From Bidens hawaiensis (Eukaryota; Streptophyta; Magnoliopsida; Asterales; Asteraceae), in the NCBI GenBank assembly GCA_021521415.1, contig JAIQDT010014626.1:1-64000 (forward strand): 64,000 nucleotides of DNA, written 5' to 3'. Positions 23,807 through 36,055 of this stretch are shown here, in pieces (the stretch's first letter is position 1; each line of letters starts with the position of its first letter). The notes under the pieces were generated by a model. The model saw nothing but the letters and a program-made list of their open reading frames with translations, was not told the origin of the DNA and searched no databases. The translations under genes were made by a program, and so were the position numbers.

Positions 23807-24168
23807 TCTTAGATAAAAATATAGTTATAAAAAGTGGGAATAAACGAGTTAAACATGATTTTTACTTCAATAACTCGGTTAGCGAAGAATCTAGAGATAT
23901 CGATAATTTTTTTTAGTGGAACATACACATTCTGGGGAAAAAAATATAAAGTCGGGTATGAAAATATAGTTTTATGATTTCATAAATGAAAGAATACTTT
24001 TGTTAGAAAAGGTTTGGTTTAAATATAAATATATACGTGTTTAAACCATATAAAATGTAATTCATAAATTTTAAATACACAAAAATGGAGCTTTCTACAT
24101 TATTATTTTAAAAAAAGACCTTTATATATTTCTACAAAACATAAAATATGATGCTTGTATAAAACGAA

Positions 24169-24171
<3 letters not shown>

Positions 24172-24238
<67 letters not shown>
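24172..24238. repeat. (TA)n microsatellite
   Basis: About 33 uninterrupted TA units, inside LTR D. Confidence 0.95.
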
Positions 24239-24239
<1 letters not shown>

Positions 24240-25749
24240 CGACAAGTAATAAATATTAGTTGTAATAGCGACACTCTGTGTCAAAAACGGTCATTTTTAC
24301 ATAAATATATGTTTTGAAGAAATATATACATGTTAGACGTAAACAAATTTTTTTTTACGAGTTATACGACTGAGACGGTAAATAAAGTCGGTTCAGAGTT
24401 TATGAACAAGCGTACAAATATATTAAGTTTTACAATCATAACTTAAAGAAATATTACTTTGAAATAAGTATATAGTTTGAATATATATTTATTACTTAAC
24501 CAAATGAATCGGTTATGTCTAAGGGAAACCGACATCAATAAGAGTTGTATTCATAATATTTATCCAAGCGCATAATATTTTTTATAAAAACTTATCACCA
24601 ACGCGTCGTCCAACAATTAAACGAAACAATCGGTTGGTGAAAGCGACCGACACAAACATAATAAACGAAACGGCTAGTTGGGTGAAAGTGATTAGCATAA
24701 ACCGACTTGCGAGTCGATAACAAACTAACTGACCTTGCGCGTTTAGGACGTGTGAAGGAAGCGGAACCGGGTTTAATCTGAAACTTCTAGCAAATCAACC
24801 ACTAAACTCACGAGGCGAGTTTCACTACCCCCCTTTTTTACGGTTTTATTGTTTTATTTATTCGGGGGTGGAAAACATACACAACTGCTTTTATATACGA
24901 TAATTAGAAACAAAACACACAATCCTTATGCGAACATGAGTTGAACTATGTAGTGCTATAAGTCCCTTGCTTGCATACTATAACCATTAACTAACGTAGT
25001 TAGCCACAGGAATATACAAATAGTACTATTGACGTTGACATTTCCCCCTACTGTTAGGTTAGTCGCGCTAACCTCCGATATTGCATCGAAACAGGGTGCG
25101 TATATTCCATCTGTGAGGTTTAAACAGGGCAAAAAGGATATAAGTCGTGGTTTGGTTATAGGCTCAGGGTTCGTCATATTAATTCATAGATTTAGCTAGT
25201 CTACGGAGGATCATCGTATTTGTTTCAATAAGTTATCGTATGCGTGTTTGCGAACTGATTCAACAATTTATTAAAACATGATTTCATAACAAGTCTTAAA
25301 AACTTGTGAACTCACCAACCACTGTGTTGACTTTTTAAACGTATGTTTTTCAGGGAATTAACAACGCTCGTAAGGAATCATGAAGACGGGACCTCAATGC
25401 ATAATTAGGATACCATTTTGATGTTTAACTTATTTTGTTTAAAACAATTTATGGTTTGTAAACACTTTTACAAACTATCGGTATCCTAATTCATGTATGT
25501 TGGCGATAATCATATGCTTACGATATGCATGACGTCACGCGCCCGCGCTTCTGCTTTGGCGGAGTGTGACATATATACATATATACATACATATATACAT
25601 ATGGTTTTAACCCAAAGTTTGAAAACATGACAAATTAAAATGTCGGTTTTAACAAGATACAGATTAATTATGATTTATTAATTCTTTTGCAATAATTTTA
25701 GTTTAATATGTTAATTAAAAATTAAATAAAAAGGTTTTAAAAAAAATAA

Positions 25750-25830
25750 AGGGCTGGCCGGGACTCGAACCGGCGCAAGTGGCCGGCACAACGATAAACA
25801 CGCACACCCCTAGCCAACCGGACTAGGGGC
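25750..25830 (-). other. tRNA-like module T1 in LTR A1
   Basis: On the minus strand it has an A-box-like TTGGCTAGGGG and a perfect B-box GGTTCGAGTCC flanked by CCGG/CCGG-type pairing that would form a T-arm. A-to-B spacing is tRNA-like. The acceptor ends do not pair, so it is not a functional tRNA gene. SINE-like or a Pol III promoter-like module are the alternatives. Confidence 0.7.
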
Positions 25831-26660
25831 TTAGATGATAATAACCTGAAACGAGTTAAATATAAAAAAACTAACCAGCGAACCAATTAACTATGAACCC
25901 TAGCGAAATCAAATCGTTTAATCCGTTTATGATTCGAGCAATTAAGTTTAGGTTATTTGATGAGGAATGGACGATGATCAAAACCATATATTTAATTACC
26001 TGCAACGATGAACCGAAGGTGGTTAATCTGATCCAAGAGAAGCCGGCCATGAACAGATTAAGAATTAGCAGTAGGAGCAGAGGTGATATAATTAAATAAT
26101 GGGGTATTGTAGGTGTTGCTAAGAGGGTACTATACGTGTGTTTAGTTGAATTATGATGATTGTTAAGATGTATATTCATAGACGGGTTAAAGATGGTTAA
26201 ATATAATGAGCAATACGTATATTGTGTTATCTTGTTTCTTCAATTAAACATGTCGTTAGGCCGGTTATGGTATAAGATCAACGAATCACAAATCAATTTT
26301 GATTATAATAACTTATTGATCAAGATATATAAACGGGTATGAGTTAGATAAAGGGATTCAGGTATGGATACCCGGTTTTTACCAGCTTTTAGGGTTAAGA
26401 ATATTATAATATATATTATATTATTCAATTTGCATATAAGTCCCTCAACTTTAAAGGTGGTTACACTACAAGGTTAAAGTTTACTTTTTGGTCAATAATG
26501 CATATTTTTCAAAGTTTTGTTATAAATATAAAAATAATAATACTATAATAATAATTATAATAAACAAAATATTAATAAAATAATATTATCTCGAATATCG
26601 ATAAAATTTCCCGAATATAAAACGGGTCGGGTAATATAGATTTGGAAAACCCTAGTTGAT

Positions 26661-27279
26661 ACCGTCTCCCCTACTTTAGGGAATTTCTTCCCGAAATTAA
26701 AGGACACTATAACAAAACCAATATAATTTAAGGAAAAGAAAATTGTAAATTATAATTTTTTAAATTAATCTTAATACAGAACTTTGAATAGTCTAAACAA
26801 CACTCCAAACGAAAATCCGATAAGGGCACTTATATATAGAACGTATCAGCGGCGTATCCACCATGCCCTTTTCATCTTTACATTTGTACCGTTATCCCAA
26901 CTACTTTCGATTCTATATTATGAGACACAATCTTACGCACCATGATTTCAATGCGAGAACTTCGATAATTATGTTCCAGACCCTAATTATTTAGATCGTC
27001 GGATGGTCCACATAACTCGTCTTATCGTGTGGGTTTACAAAAATGTTTGAAAATAAAATTTTTAGAATAGAAATTCTTTAAGGAAAGGAGTTTAAGTGAG
27101 ACGCCGTTAAATAAACAAAAGTTTATAATTTGGTGATTAAATATGGGGAATTTTATTAAACCACCCTTCGATATTTTTAAACTTTACTCGAGGGGCATAA
27201 TAATAGAAAATCTTAGTTATTCAATAATTTATAAGAAATTTAATTAAAAATTTATTAAATAGTCGATACAAGGCAGAAA
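26661..27279. other. Unassigned AT-rich internal remnant
   Basis: Lies between LTR A1 and the decayed gag. No ORF, no repeat with the rest of the window that I can see. By position it should be internal Gypsy sequence that has lost its pol. Confidence 0.5.
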
Positions 27280-28205
27280 AGTCAGATTCAAGTAAGATAG
27301 AATATGACGAGCGGCAAAGTCTTCTAGTAGTTTAAATATTCAGTTGCACATGACTTGGAATCTTGAAACTTGAGCATCTTGGGTGATTTGATCTATGGGG
27401 GCTTGAGCAGTCGAGGTAGATTGATTTGGCATAGCTTGGATAACTAGAGCTTGAACGGTTTATAAGAGTGTTGATTGGTTAGAGTAGGCTTGGTAAACTT
27501 GAGCTTGCGGGTGCGAACTTGATAAGTTTGGGTTAAATATGTAAGACCTTGCTTGACGAGAGGAGCTTGAAGGACAGTGGATCAATAGGTTTGGACTTGG
27601 TGGGTAATGTAGTAGGGTGTAACTATAGTTTGAACTTGATTGACATGGAAAATCTGAGGACACATATCACGAGGAAGATTAGGGTCTCCTGTATGTTAGC
27701 AAGTACGAGCAGTAGGGGCATCAGGTTGAGCATGAGGGGTTGGCTATTACGGGACGACTTGTGCATTAGGCGGTGTAGGGCAAGTATATGCAAGAATGAT
27801 CGAAGCGATTACATTGGCTGCAAAAATGACATGAGGATTGATTCGAATGACGAAAGTTACTAGTGGCGCACAATGAGTGAATAACGATGGAGAGTTTCTT
27901 GCTCAGGATACTTTGATTTGGTCAAGGTTGATGATTAATTTGATTAAAACCATAGTTTTTATGATTAGACTTGTGCTTGTTGTCATCGTTGTTGTTGTTG
28001 CGAAGATGAGTGAGGGTAAATGAATTAAAATTTCAATCAAGGAAGTTAACGAACAAGTTTGAATTGGTTGTATTAATGTTTTGAATTTGAGTTTATATTT
28101 TAGTGGTTGCAGCAGTTAACTCCTTGGCTATACACGCGGTGATCATGAGAACTAGACAATTGATGTCGAGGACGACGGTGGTTTCTTAGGTGAGACATTC
28201 TATGA
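27280..28205 (-). pseudogene. Heavily decayed Gypsy gag
   Basis: No long ORF remains, but the minus-strand sequence matches the Gypsy gag at 6840-7440 and 20290-20350 in order: Gln/Pro-rich repeats read as GGCTTGAGC/AGCTTG on the plus strand (27390-27560), a former knuckle region (27660-27720, TCACGAGGAAGATTAGGGTC against GCGAAAGTGGTTAGGGTCAC in the better copy), and an N-terminal segment with IAKELTAATTK near 28100-28140. The middle of the capsid region is missing. The decay is rich in transitions. It is part of the internal region of the element whose 5' LTR is A2. Confidence is moderate because only short blocks match. Confidence 0.6.
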
Positions 28206-28936
28206 GGACCAAAAACAAAGATTATAAGATGAAGGATAAGTTGAGGAAACTAATTAAATATTAAAAGTTTAATTGTCTTATAATAACTTTGCTTTTAAGA
28301 AATGGGGGATTCACGTCGTATCATGAGGAATAAAGATAAAAGTTTATAAGGTAAGGGGTACATAGCATAAATAGTTATTAGATGATGTAGTCAATATGAT
28401 TAATGTGTGATGACTACACGAGGAGATGAGGTCAGTTTAAAAGTTAATTTATTATTTGATTAAGTCAACTTTACAATAAACCAACGAAACATAAATTGTG
28501 TGTTGGCCTCCCATGAGCTTTCCATAGCAGTTTGAATGGCCCAACAAAACTAACGAATAAAAGCAACTGAGTAGGATAACATATGAGCGTTACATGGCAT
28601 TTTGATTGTCCCAACTAATTAACGAATTAGCAATACAATAGAGTGTGTTGGCCCGTGAGCGTTACATGACATTTTAACAGACCAAACTAAACAATGAATA
28701 AATGAGAGAAAAATATGAGTAGTTAGAGCATCCCGCGAATCACCACCTATGATGAACTCCAACAAAAATAACATTTAAAACAAGATGAGGAATGGATAGT
28801 AGGAGTGCCTATGGATACCATGGATTTTTCACCTAACTAATCAATTAAATAACAAAACACAATAATCGGATTTTACCATTTAGCCACGAACCACCGTGCA
28901 TTCGGTTTAAAATCAACCTAAGGTGTCATTCGTATG
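28206..28936 (-). repeat. Gypsy leader remnant with triplicated 71-bp unit
   Basis: Between gag start and the plastid insertion. At about 28510-28695 three imperfect copies of a 70-72 bp unit occur (shared core TGAGCGTTACATGGCATTTT, then CCCAACTAA-ACGAAT), starting near 28512, 28583 and 28654. The rest is unassigned and has no ORF. Confidence 0.65.
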
Positions 28937-29274
28937 GCGAGATTGTTGGAGAGGTGACAAAACCTTATACCTTTCATTACAAAACCAATAAACCAGAAAA
29001 AGATGGATTATTTTGTGAAAGAATTTTTAGGCCTATCAAAAGTGGAATTAGTGCTTGTGGAAATTATCAAGTAATCGGAGATGAAAAGGAAGACCCTCAA
29101 TTTGTGAACAACGCGGAGTCGAGTTTGTTGATTCTCTGATACGAAGATATCAAATGGGCTACATCAAACTTGCATAGTTGGTAATGCATGTGTGGTATTT
29201 GAAACATCTTCCTAGTTATATTGTGAATCTTTTAGATAAACCTCCTAACGAATTAGAAGACATAGTATACCGTG
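28937..29274 (+). pseudogene. rpoC1: Nuclear plastid DNA: rpoC1 exon 1 fragment
   Basis: This is a decayed copy of the plastid gene for the RNA polymerase beta' subunit. Translation from 28937 gives the conserved [20 protein letters not shown], then [15 protein letters not shown] and [17 protein letters not shown] one-base deletion near 29103 shifts the frame; after it QMGYIKLA and [12 protein letters not shown] are readable. Two Cys of the zinc-binding N-terminal region are lost (Cys to Ser in GISACG; a TGC to CGC change after the frameshift), and a stop replaces the Cys after YIKLA. The first 30 or so codons of rpoC1 are absent. It is followed by the rpoC1 intron at the right place. It lies in the leader of a Gypsy element, so it is a nuclear insertion of plastid DNA and not a working gene. 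Confidence 0.92.
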
Positions 29275-29600
29275 GTGTGTGATTTGATCGAAATTTTGAT
29301 TTTTATAGATTCGAAATGAGAATCTGTCATCCCATTTAATCCAATCGGGATGCCCTTACCTGAAATGTTTCTTGGTAGGAGTAACATGAAGCTCAGAATT
29401 AGGGATGTATTCAAGACACTCCCCAAAAAGGAAATTGATCTATGGTCGATTTCATAAGAATTTATAGTTATACCTCATAAAAAAAACTTTTTCTTTTGTA
29501 GAATTAAACAGTTCTTTTTTTAGAAGAAATTATGTTCAAGTAAGCAAATAGAAAAGGTGTCATGGTTACAAGATTTGTGTTCCTCTTTGGCCGAGAGGAA
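29275..29600 (+). pseudogene. rpoC1: Nuclear plastid DNA: 5' part of the rpoC1 group II intron
   Basis: Starts GTGTGATTTGATCG, the group II 5' end (GTGYG) expected after rpoC1 exon 1, and continues with intron sequence I recognise from plastid genomes (GAATCTGTCATCCCATTTAA, then GGGATGCCCTTACCTGA). Similarity fades by about 29590. Exon 2 is absent, so the plastid fragment is about 0.66 kb. Confidence 0.85.
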
Positions 29601-29949
29601 CTTGTCATGCCCCCAAGCCTTAAGATGAAGGAGTAAAAACAAAAGTAGGGAATTCTTAAGGAATTTCCCAAAAATAAAAGGCAATCTACTTTAATTTAAA
29701 ATATTTACGAAAAAATTTTCTTTGAAGGTTGAGGCATAACCTCGGAGTTGTGTGTTTGTGCATAACAACACAATAATAAATAATAAATACTTAATTATCT
29801 AAGAAAGATGTAAACAATTAAATGAACACATAAGGCAACCAGATAAGCACATATGAGGCTTCAAAGTATGTTACTAAGACACCACTAACGACCTATCTTA
29901 AACCAAGGCATCACTAACAACCTATCTTAAACCTTCGTCTTTGATACCA
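29601..29949 (-). other. Leader and primer-binding site of the A2 element
   Basis: Non-coding. On the minus strand the PBS TGGTATCAAAG (29939-29949) follows the LTR by three bases and matches initiator Met tRNA with one mismatch. The adjacent leader has a 27-bp direct duplication (29880-29933, core CTAACGACCTATCTTAAACC) and a block at 29725-29760 (GAGGCATAACCTCGG...GTGTGT) also found beside LTR B at 32380-32400. Confidence 0.75.
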
Positions 29950-29952
29950 ATC

Positions 29953-31706
29953 TATCAAACCCCAACCTACGGCGGAAATGTTGGGGCATGAGCTGATTGC
30001 TCACAGCTCTCAAGGGACTATTATGCAGTATTTAAAAGTGACAATATCTATTTAATTTGATCAAATGATTCAAATAATTCAAGTACAAAGTACAAAATCC
30101 ATAATCATACAACAATACAATTTATATCACAAATGATCTTGATTAAAAGTTTTCTAACTTATATTTGTCACTAAGTCTTCATCAAATCGTGCAACTAGTT
30201 CAAACAATAACTTGCATATGCATATAAAATAGAAAGGTTTGTCAACAACACATGTTAAGTGAGTAAAACATCAGTTTAAGACACAACAATAATAATATAT
30301 AATATAGACGCAAATTGTTTCTATGAGAATAAACAGTCAAACCATAGCACATACACAATCAAACCAAAAGAAAGTGCTCAACCAATTCCATATAAATGGA
30401 CATTGGTTACCAAGCAAGGACTAAACCGTTGCCATAAAAATGGACATTGGTTGCCGAGGATAGTCGTATGATCATAATATAGTGAGGAACACCACCAAAA
30501 TGCGTTCAAATAAAACAAGTAAGCAGATAGCAAGTTAGGCATAAACTGATATGCACACAAGGATTAAACAGTTGCGGTTTTGAATACTAGATAATAGATA
30601 AATACTGTAAATACGCATATTTCCCCAAAAGGATTTAAAATAAGTAAAACGGGGAGTGATTACTCACCTTAGAAATTAAGCAAAAGATAATGATGAGGTA
30701 AGAAAGCGGTAAACGAAGCGCTTCGGGAATTAACGACAAAAATCCTATTTACAATAATTGAGGGAAATAAATATGGATTGAATAAAAAGCTAAAACTAGA
30801 TAGAGGTTCGGGATTTGATGATCGAGTGTAATCTTACGAAATTTAGATATTTATTATTAAAGTTTTATCTTAAATAATATGATTTAACTTTATAAAATGC
30901 TTAAAAATACTTAAATAACACTTTATAATTTATATAAAGAGACTTGTTTTATTCTAAACTAAAAATACGTTTAAATATATTTTTATTATCAATAAAGATT
31001 TCCGTTAAATTAAGTTTAGGGTTATTGGTGAGGAATGGACGACGATCAAAACCATATATTTAATTACCTACAAAGATGACCCGAAGGTGGTCAATTTGAT
31101 CCACGATAAGCCGACCAAGAACAGATCAAGAATGAGCAGTAGCAGCAGAGGCGATATAATTAAATAAGGGGGTATTGTAGGCGCTGCAAAGAGGGTACTA
31201 TACGTGCGTTTAGTTGAATTATGATGATTGTTAAGATGTATATTCATAGACGGCTTAAAAACGGTTAAATATAACAAGCAATACGTATATTGTGTGATCT
31301 TTTTTCTTTAATTAAACATGTCGGTAGGTCGGTTATGGTATAGATCAACGAATCACAAATCAATTTTGATTATAATAACTTATTGATCAAGATATATAAA
31401 CGGGTATGAGTCGGATAAACGGATCCGGGTATGGATACCCAGTTGGACGAGCTTTTAGGGTTAAGAATCTTATAATATATATTATATTATTCAATTTGCA
31501 TGTAAGTCCCTCAACTTTAAAGGTGGGTACATACGAGGTTAAAGTTTAGTTTTGGGTCAATAATACACACTTTCCAAAGTTTTATTATAAATATAATAAA
31601 TAATTGGACCATAATAATAATTATAATATTATCTCAAATATCGATAAAATTTACCGAATATAAAATGGGTCGGGTTATATAGATTTGGAAAACCCGTGTT
31701 TTTACA
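29953..31706 (-). repeat. LTR A2 (5' LTR of a decayed Gypsy element)
   Basis: About 1.75 kb. Minus-strand start TGTAAAAACACGGG and end GGTTTGATA, a mutated form of the GGTGTGACA end of A1. It aligns with A1 in two blocks (29953-31010 and 31015-31700) but lacks about 0.55 kb that includes the tRNA-like module. The donor-like block is at 30650-30670 and the hairpin pair at 30380-30452. A PBS at its left end shows it is the 5' LTR of the minus-strand internal remnant. Confidence 0.82.
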
Positions 31707-32338
31707 GAGGTTCCAGAAGAATGACGCCTTAAGTGACGAGAGGCCATTCTGCGAACAGTGATAACGAAAATCGTGAAACTCGGAATAGGGTATAAAATTA
31801 TTGTTAAAGTTTGCTTAAAAATAATTAATTAAATAAATAAAGATCATAATAATGATAATAAACATTATGTGGAACTTAGAGTTTTCAAGAACCACCATGG
31901 ACTCTTATTTTCCAAAATTCAAAGAAATTTGAAATCTAATCGAACCGAATATTCGTGTATCACCACGACTTGACAAACTTTCAGTTAAAACACATAGTAA
32001 AACATTGAGGGTCGGAGTCACACTTCGCGTGAACTACCATGACTTGGATGACATCCTTAGGAGTGTAACCATATTCTTTTCACAAAGAGAACATGGTCAC
32101 ATTGGAAACTTAAAAGTCGTGATTCATATGGTGTTGAAGATGGTATGCTTTGGCCTAATAGGTTTCACTCCCTTTTCCGAACTCTCTAGGTAAGCAACCG
32201 GGTCCCTCGTCTGATTGGGATTTATACGCATTGCTTATCCTTAGGTTTCAATAACCTTGGTGTCAAGAGTTAGGAAAACAAGCACGTCCCCCTTACAGTT
32301 ACTACATACACGCTACATACAACTATCTTTAAGAAGAA
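31707..32338. other. Unassigned region between LTR A2 and the LTR B leader
   Basis: Probably internal sequence of the LTR B element by position. A 62-codon plus ORF at 32005-32193 (LRVNYHDLDDILRSVTIFFS) matches nothing I recognise and has no start-site context; I do not call it a gene. Confidence 0.4.
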
Positions 32339-32573
32339 GAAATGTTTGAAAATGTTTGAAAATCTTTGTTTTTAGGCATAAGCCTTGGACTTGTGTGTTT
32401 TTTATGTACATGCATAAATTAATTGATAATAAAATATTAAGCTAGTGCATTGAACAATCAAATAAGGCTCACATAATTTCTAATCATTCAACCTAAACAA
32501 TTAATCAAATAAACTATAACTAACTAGAACACTACGTCTAATGTCCTATCTTATAGTCATGACTTTGATACCA
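32339..32573 (-). other. Leader and primer-binding site of the LTR B element
   Basis: PBS TGGTATCAAAG on the minus strand at 32563-32573, three bases from the LTR. The leader shares the AGGCATAA...GTGTGT block and the closing TATCTTA...GACTTTGATACCA with the A2 leader, so A2 and B belong to related elements. Confidence 0.75.
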
Positions 32574-33727
32574 ATATGTAACACCCCGGCTTAAGAGGAA
32601 ACACCCGAGTGCAACGTACAGATTGCTCAAAACACATGTGACACTTTTAAGTGATAATCTTATCAATAATTCATTCAAATCTCAAGTACACTAGTTTTTC
32701 AAATAAACAATTACAAAGGAAAGAAATAAAGCGAACATCAACTTTGTTTATTATTAAATAACCTAAGTTCTAGTGTCTTCATTTATGTCATCCTCTAATA
32801 ATGGTACCTATAGCATATGTATAAAATATTGTCAGTTAACTTAATAGTTGGTGCGTTCAAACAGTTTGATATAAGTACATAAAAAACATACAATTCCATG
32901 CGACAAGTTTAATAAACGCGCAAGTAAGGTCCTTTTCAGTTGGGATTGCGCACCAACGTACTCGGATAATGAGGCCATTTTCCACTCATAACAACATGGT
33001 CCTGAGTGCAAAGAGGGGCGTATGATCATACTTATTGAGCCTACCATGTGCAAGTAAGTTCGAGCAATTAATCAAGTAAACACACAAGTCCATGTAATGA
33101 ATTATAGTTTGTAAATAAAATAGTAAATACTTGAGTTTATAAGATACATATGCTACCCCCCAAAAGTAATAAAAGAGTAAAAAAGGGGGTGTGAGAAACT
33201 CACCTTTGAAATTGGGAGATAACTTGGAATAATATGCAAAGATGCATTAAAGGAACCGAATCAATCGAACCTCACAAACTATATATAGAAGAAAAAAGTA
33301 CAAATGTAAACGCTAACTAGCGGGATTATAGAAATTAAATTGATTTTTTTATGTTAGAGATTACGAACTAATTTTAATATATTTTAGGGTATTTTATAAT
33401 ATAATTTCTATTTTAATCTTTAACGGATTTTAACGGTTTATGATTATATTTACGAGATTGGAAGTTTATAAAGTTTATCAAAGATAACCGTTAATTTTAA
33501 CGGAATTATAACTTATTAGCGTTAAAAGTTAACAAATGATATACATTAAATCGGGATTTTACGAAAACTTAACGGATAGTATAAAAGTTGGTGTTTAGAT
33601 GAAAAATAATTTATAAAAGTTTTTGTTTAACTTTAAATAATTTTTTTTGATATTTTTATAAATTTTATTAATATTAATTGATTTTTAGTATTAAATAAAA
33701 GGTTTTTAAAAATATAAAACTAAAAGT

Positions 33728-33792
33728 GCACTTACCCGGGTTCGAACCAGAATGACCAGACCCAACCAATGGACCAACTCTAATACTTGTTT
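33728..33792 (-). other. tRNA-like module T2 in LTR B
   Basis: On the minus strand, an A-box-like CCATTGGTTGGGTCTGG and a B-box GGTTCGAACCCGGG about 20 nt later. The intervening part is shorter than in a tRNA, so it is degenerate. It is in the LTR sense. Confidence 0.65.
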
Positions 33793-35370
33793 TATTATTG
33801 AAAAATAATATTGTAACATCCTACTTTCGATAATATTAATAAAGTAAATTCCATTTATTATTGGTGTGTCGTTAATCAGTTAAATATATAAAATATTACA
33901 GAGTGGGCTTGGACATTAAAGGATGGAATAAGAGATGGAATGGGCCTTAGGTCCATGAGCTGAAGGGAGTATAAGTAACCCTTAAACCCTAAAAATTTCC
34001 ATTTTTATCCATCTCTACACCTTAGCCTAGACCTTCATAAACGCACACACACACCCTCCTTTATCCCGAATAAAGATCCGAAGGTGAGAACCCGAGCTTA
34101 ATAGTGTTAGAGCATTGTAACAAGACAAAACCGATATCAAGACTAGATCGCGTGTGTAAACTGATTCTTTAAGGTACGTTCTATAATGAAACTTTTCGGC
34201 TCGTTTAATGATCCTAGATCTATACATAAATGGTAAAATGAATCAAACACAACGATTCACGTTGAAATTCGTTAACGTTTAATGGGTTAATTAATCAATA
34301 ATAAGCCGTATATATAGAGAGAGATCAAACACACCAGTTAAACGAAATGTTTTGATGTTTGGATGATTGGGGTTTATAGGTGCTGAGTATACAATCCTAA
34401 TGATACCAATTTCGTGTTATTTCATCAAGATTTGAGGTTTAACTGAGAATCTGGTGTATGTTGACTGTTTCTGTTCTTATCGATATTGACTTTGAACCAG
34501 AGTCAAAGATCTTGATAAGACCGATGCTCATTCGTCATGATTGAACGAATCACCGGTTATTCGTTAAGCAATCATAACGAATGACGTTGCAGTGTAACGA
34601 ATGAGCCCACGGTCACCCTATATGAGTCACGAATGACCTTATTCATTCGTCATCCGTTCACTCGCCATGAGGAGACCACGAATGGGACAATTCATCATAG
34701 CAAATGGTGTAACGAATGATACATACTTAAAAGGAAGCTTTCATAAGTCATTAGTCATAGCAAATATGATAGCGAATGATGCTTAACCAGAACCCATTCG
34801 TCATAACGAATCAGTTAGCAAATAAAATGATAATTTAAGAATTCCAATGAAATTTGTGTTAAGGCAGTTAATAAAAATATAATTTTTCCAAGCTAACCCG
34901 GCAGCTCGACCCGAGCCAGGGCTCTTCCCCTTGGACCCTGCTAGGGGCTGCCTGTAACATTCGTTACTTTTCAAACCCGAAAATCCGACCCGTTTTAAAT
35001 TTTTGGTGTATATATATATATATATATTTCAAGTTTCATCTTATGTATTTCTATTATGTTCGTTAATCAACACGTTTCGATGTCTCGATGTATTCGTATA
35101 TTTTTTTTATTAGCTATACATTATTCTCGATAATTCAAGTTATAATTAAATTTTCAATTCGTTTTGTTTAAATTACAAAACTATGGTAATTAAAGTTTAC
35201 TTAAACGAATCCCGAGCTACCCAAGTATAATACGAAGAACTTATTAAATTTTTATTTCCACATCTAATACATTCTGAAGTTCAAGGTTTGTTGTGTAATT
35301 TACTTTAATTCAAAATTCTATTCAGGTTGTCATTTGAGGGGTTATTTTGTAAATATGAAATTCATATACA

Positions 35371-35483
<113 letters not shown>

Positions 35484-36055
35484 CAGCAGCAGCCCTCCTT
35501 GTCTTTTCTTCCTATCACGTTTTTCCGGCAGAGTATCCTGCCGCCGGAAATCGGCGCCGGATAATCGCGAACATCATATTTAACATCTAATTGATTCGTT
35601 AACCCAATCTAAATGATGTCTCCAGTATTGTTAAGCATTAATATACGATTTATTTCATCATTAACAACCCACATAACTCGTATTAATCGCCCGACTCATC
35701 GGATTATACTTAAAATTTTAATAACTCGCATTTAACATTATACGCTCCAATTGCTCTTATAAATAGGCTTCTAATATTCGCCTAAACTCATCCCTAACAT
35801 CAAACTAATCTAACTTACCCTCTGTAATCGCGTTTTGCCCCTCCAAGTCCGATTCTGGCCAACCCGTGGTTCACCTTCAATCAATAACATTTCCAGGTAA
35901 TTAATACATGATTTGTCATTTTTTTGGCCGTCTAATAAAACCCCTAAACATTATTGATCAAACATGGAACCAAATGAACGAATTGAAACCTAGGGTTTGT
36001 ATGAGGAAGATGATGACTTTGATGTTAATTTATATAGTTTTTGTTTCGGATCTAT

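Larger units (their letters stand above)
21604..25571 (+). repeat. Solo LTR D (3968 bp)
   Basis: Starts TGTGACACTCC and ends GGAGTGTGACA, an 11-bp terminal inverted match, and is flanked on both sides by TATAT (21599-21603, 25572-25576). That defines a solo LTR of unusual length. The 3' part has the shared Gypsy-LTR blocks (GGCGAGTTTCACTACCCCC at 24814-24832, then a GGGGGTGG block), and an acceptor-like TTTTTCAG at 25346-25353. The stretch 22900-23450 is pyrimidine-rich and promoter/leader-like. No protein-coding ORF is credible. Orientation plus is from its 3' end type. Confidence 0.85.
20376..26660 (-). repeat. LTR A1 (long Gypsy LTR), split by solo LTR D
   Basis: Two pieces, 20376-21603 and 25572-26660, joined around solo LTR D, give about 2.3 kb net. 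It begins (plus) TGTCACACCCCAACC and aligns with LTR A2 over 20376-21480 and about 25940-26658. It holds the donor-like block at 21081-21100, a pair of hairpins at 20811-20839 and 20855-20883, and a tRNA-like module at 25750-25830. No PBS separates it from gag at 20375, so either a deletion removed the leader and gag start or A1 was itself inserted into gag. Candidate TSD on the left is CGAGT, with no clear partner. Confidence 0.8.

Noticed and set aside
31015..31700. Segmental gene duplication with 25940-26658
   Set aside because: The match is explained by two copies of LTR A.
32005..32193. 62-codon plus ORF, possible small gene
   Set aside because: No recognisable motif, no promoter or splice context, and it lies in retroelement remnants; length is within chance expectation.
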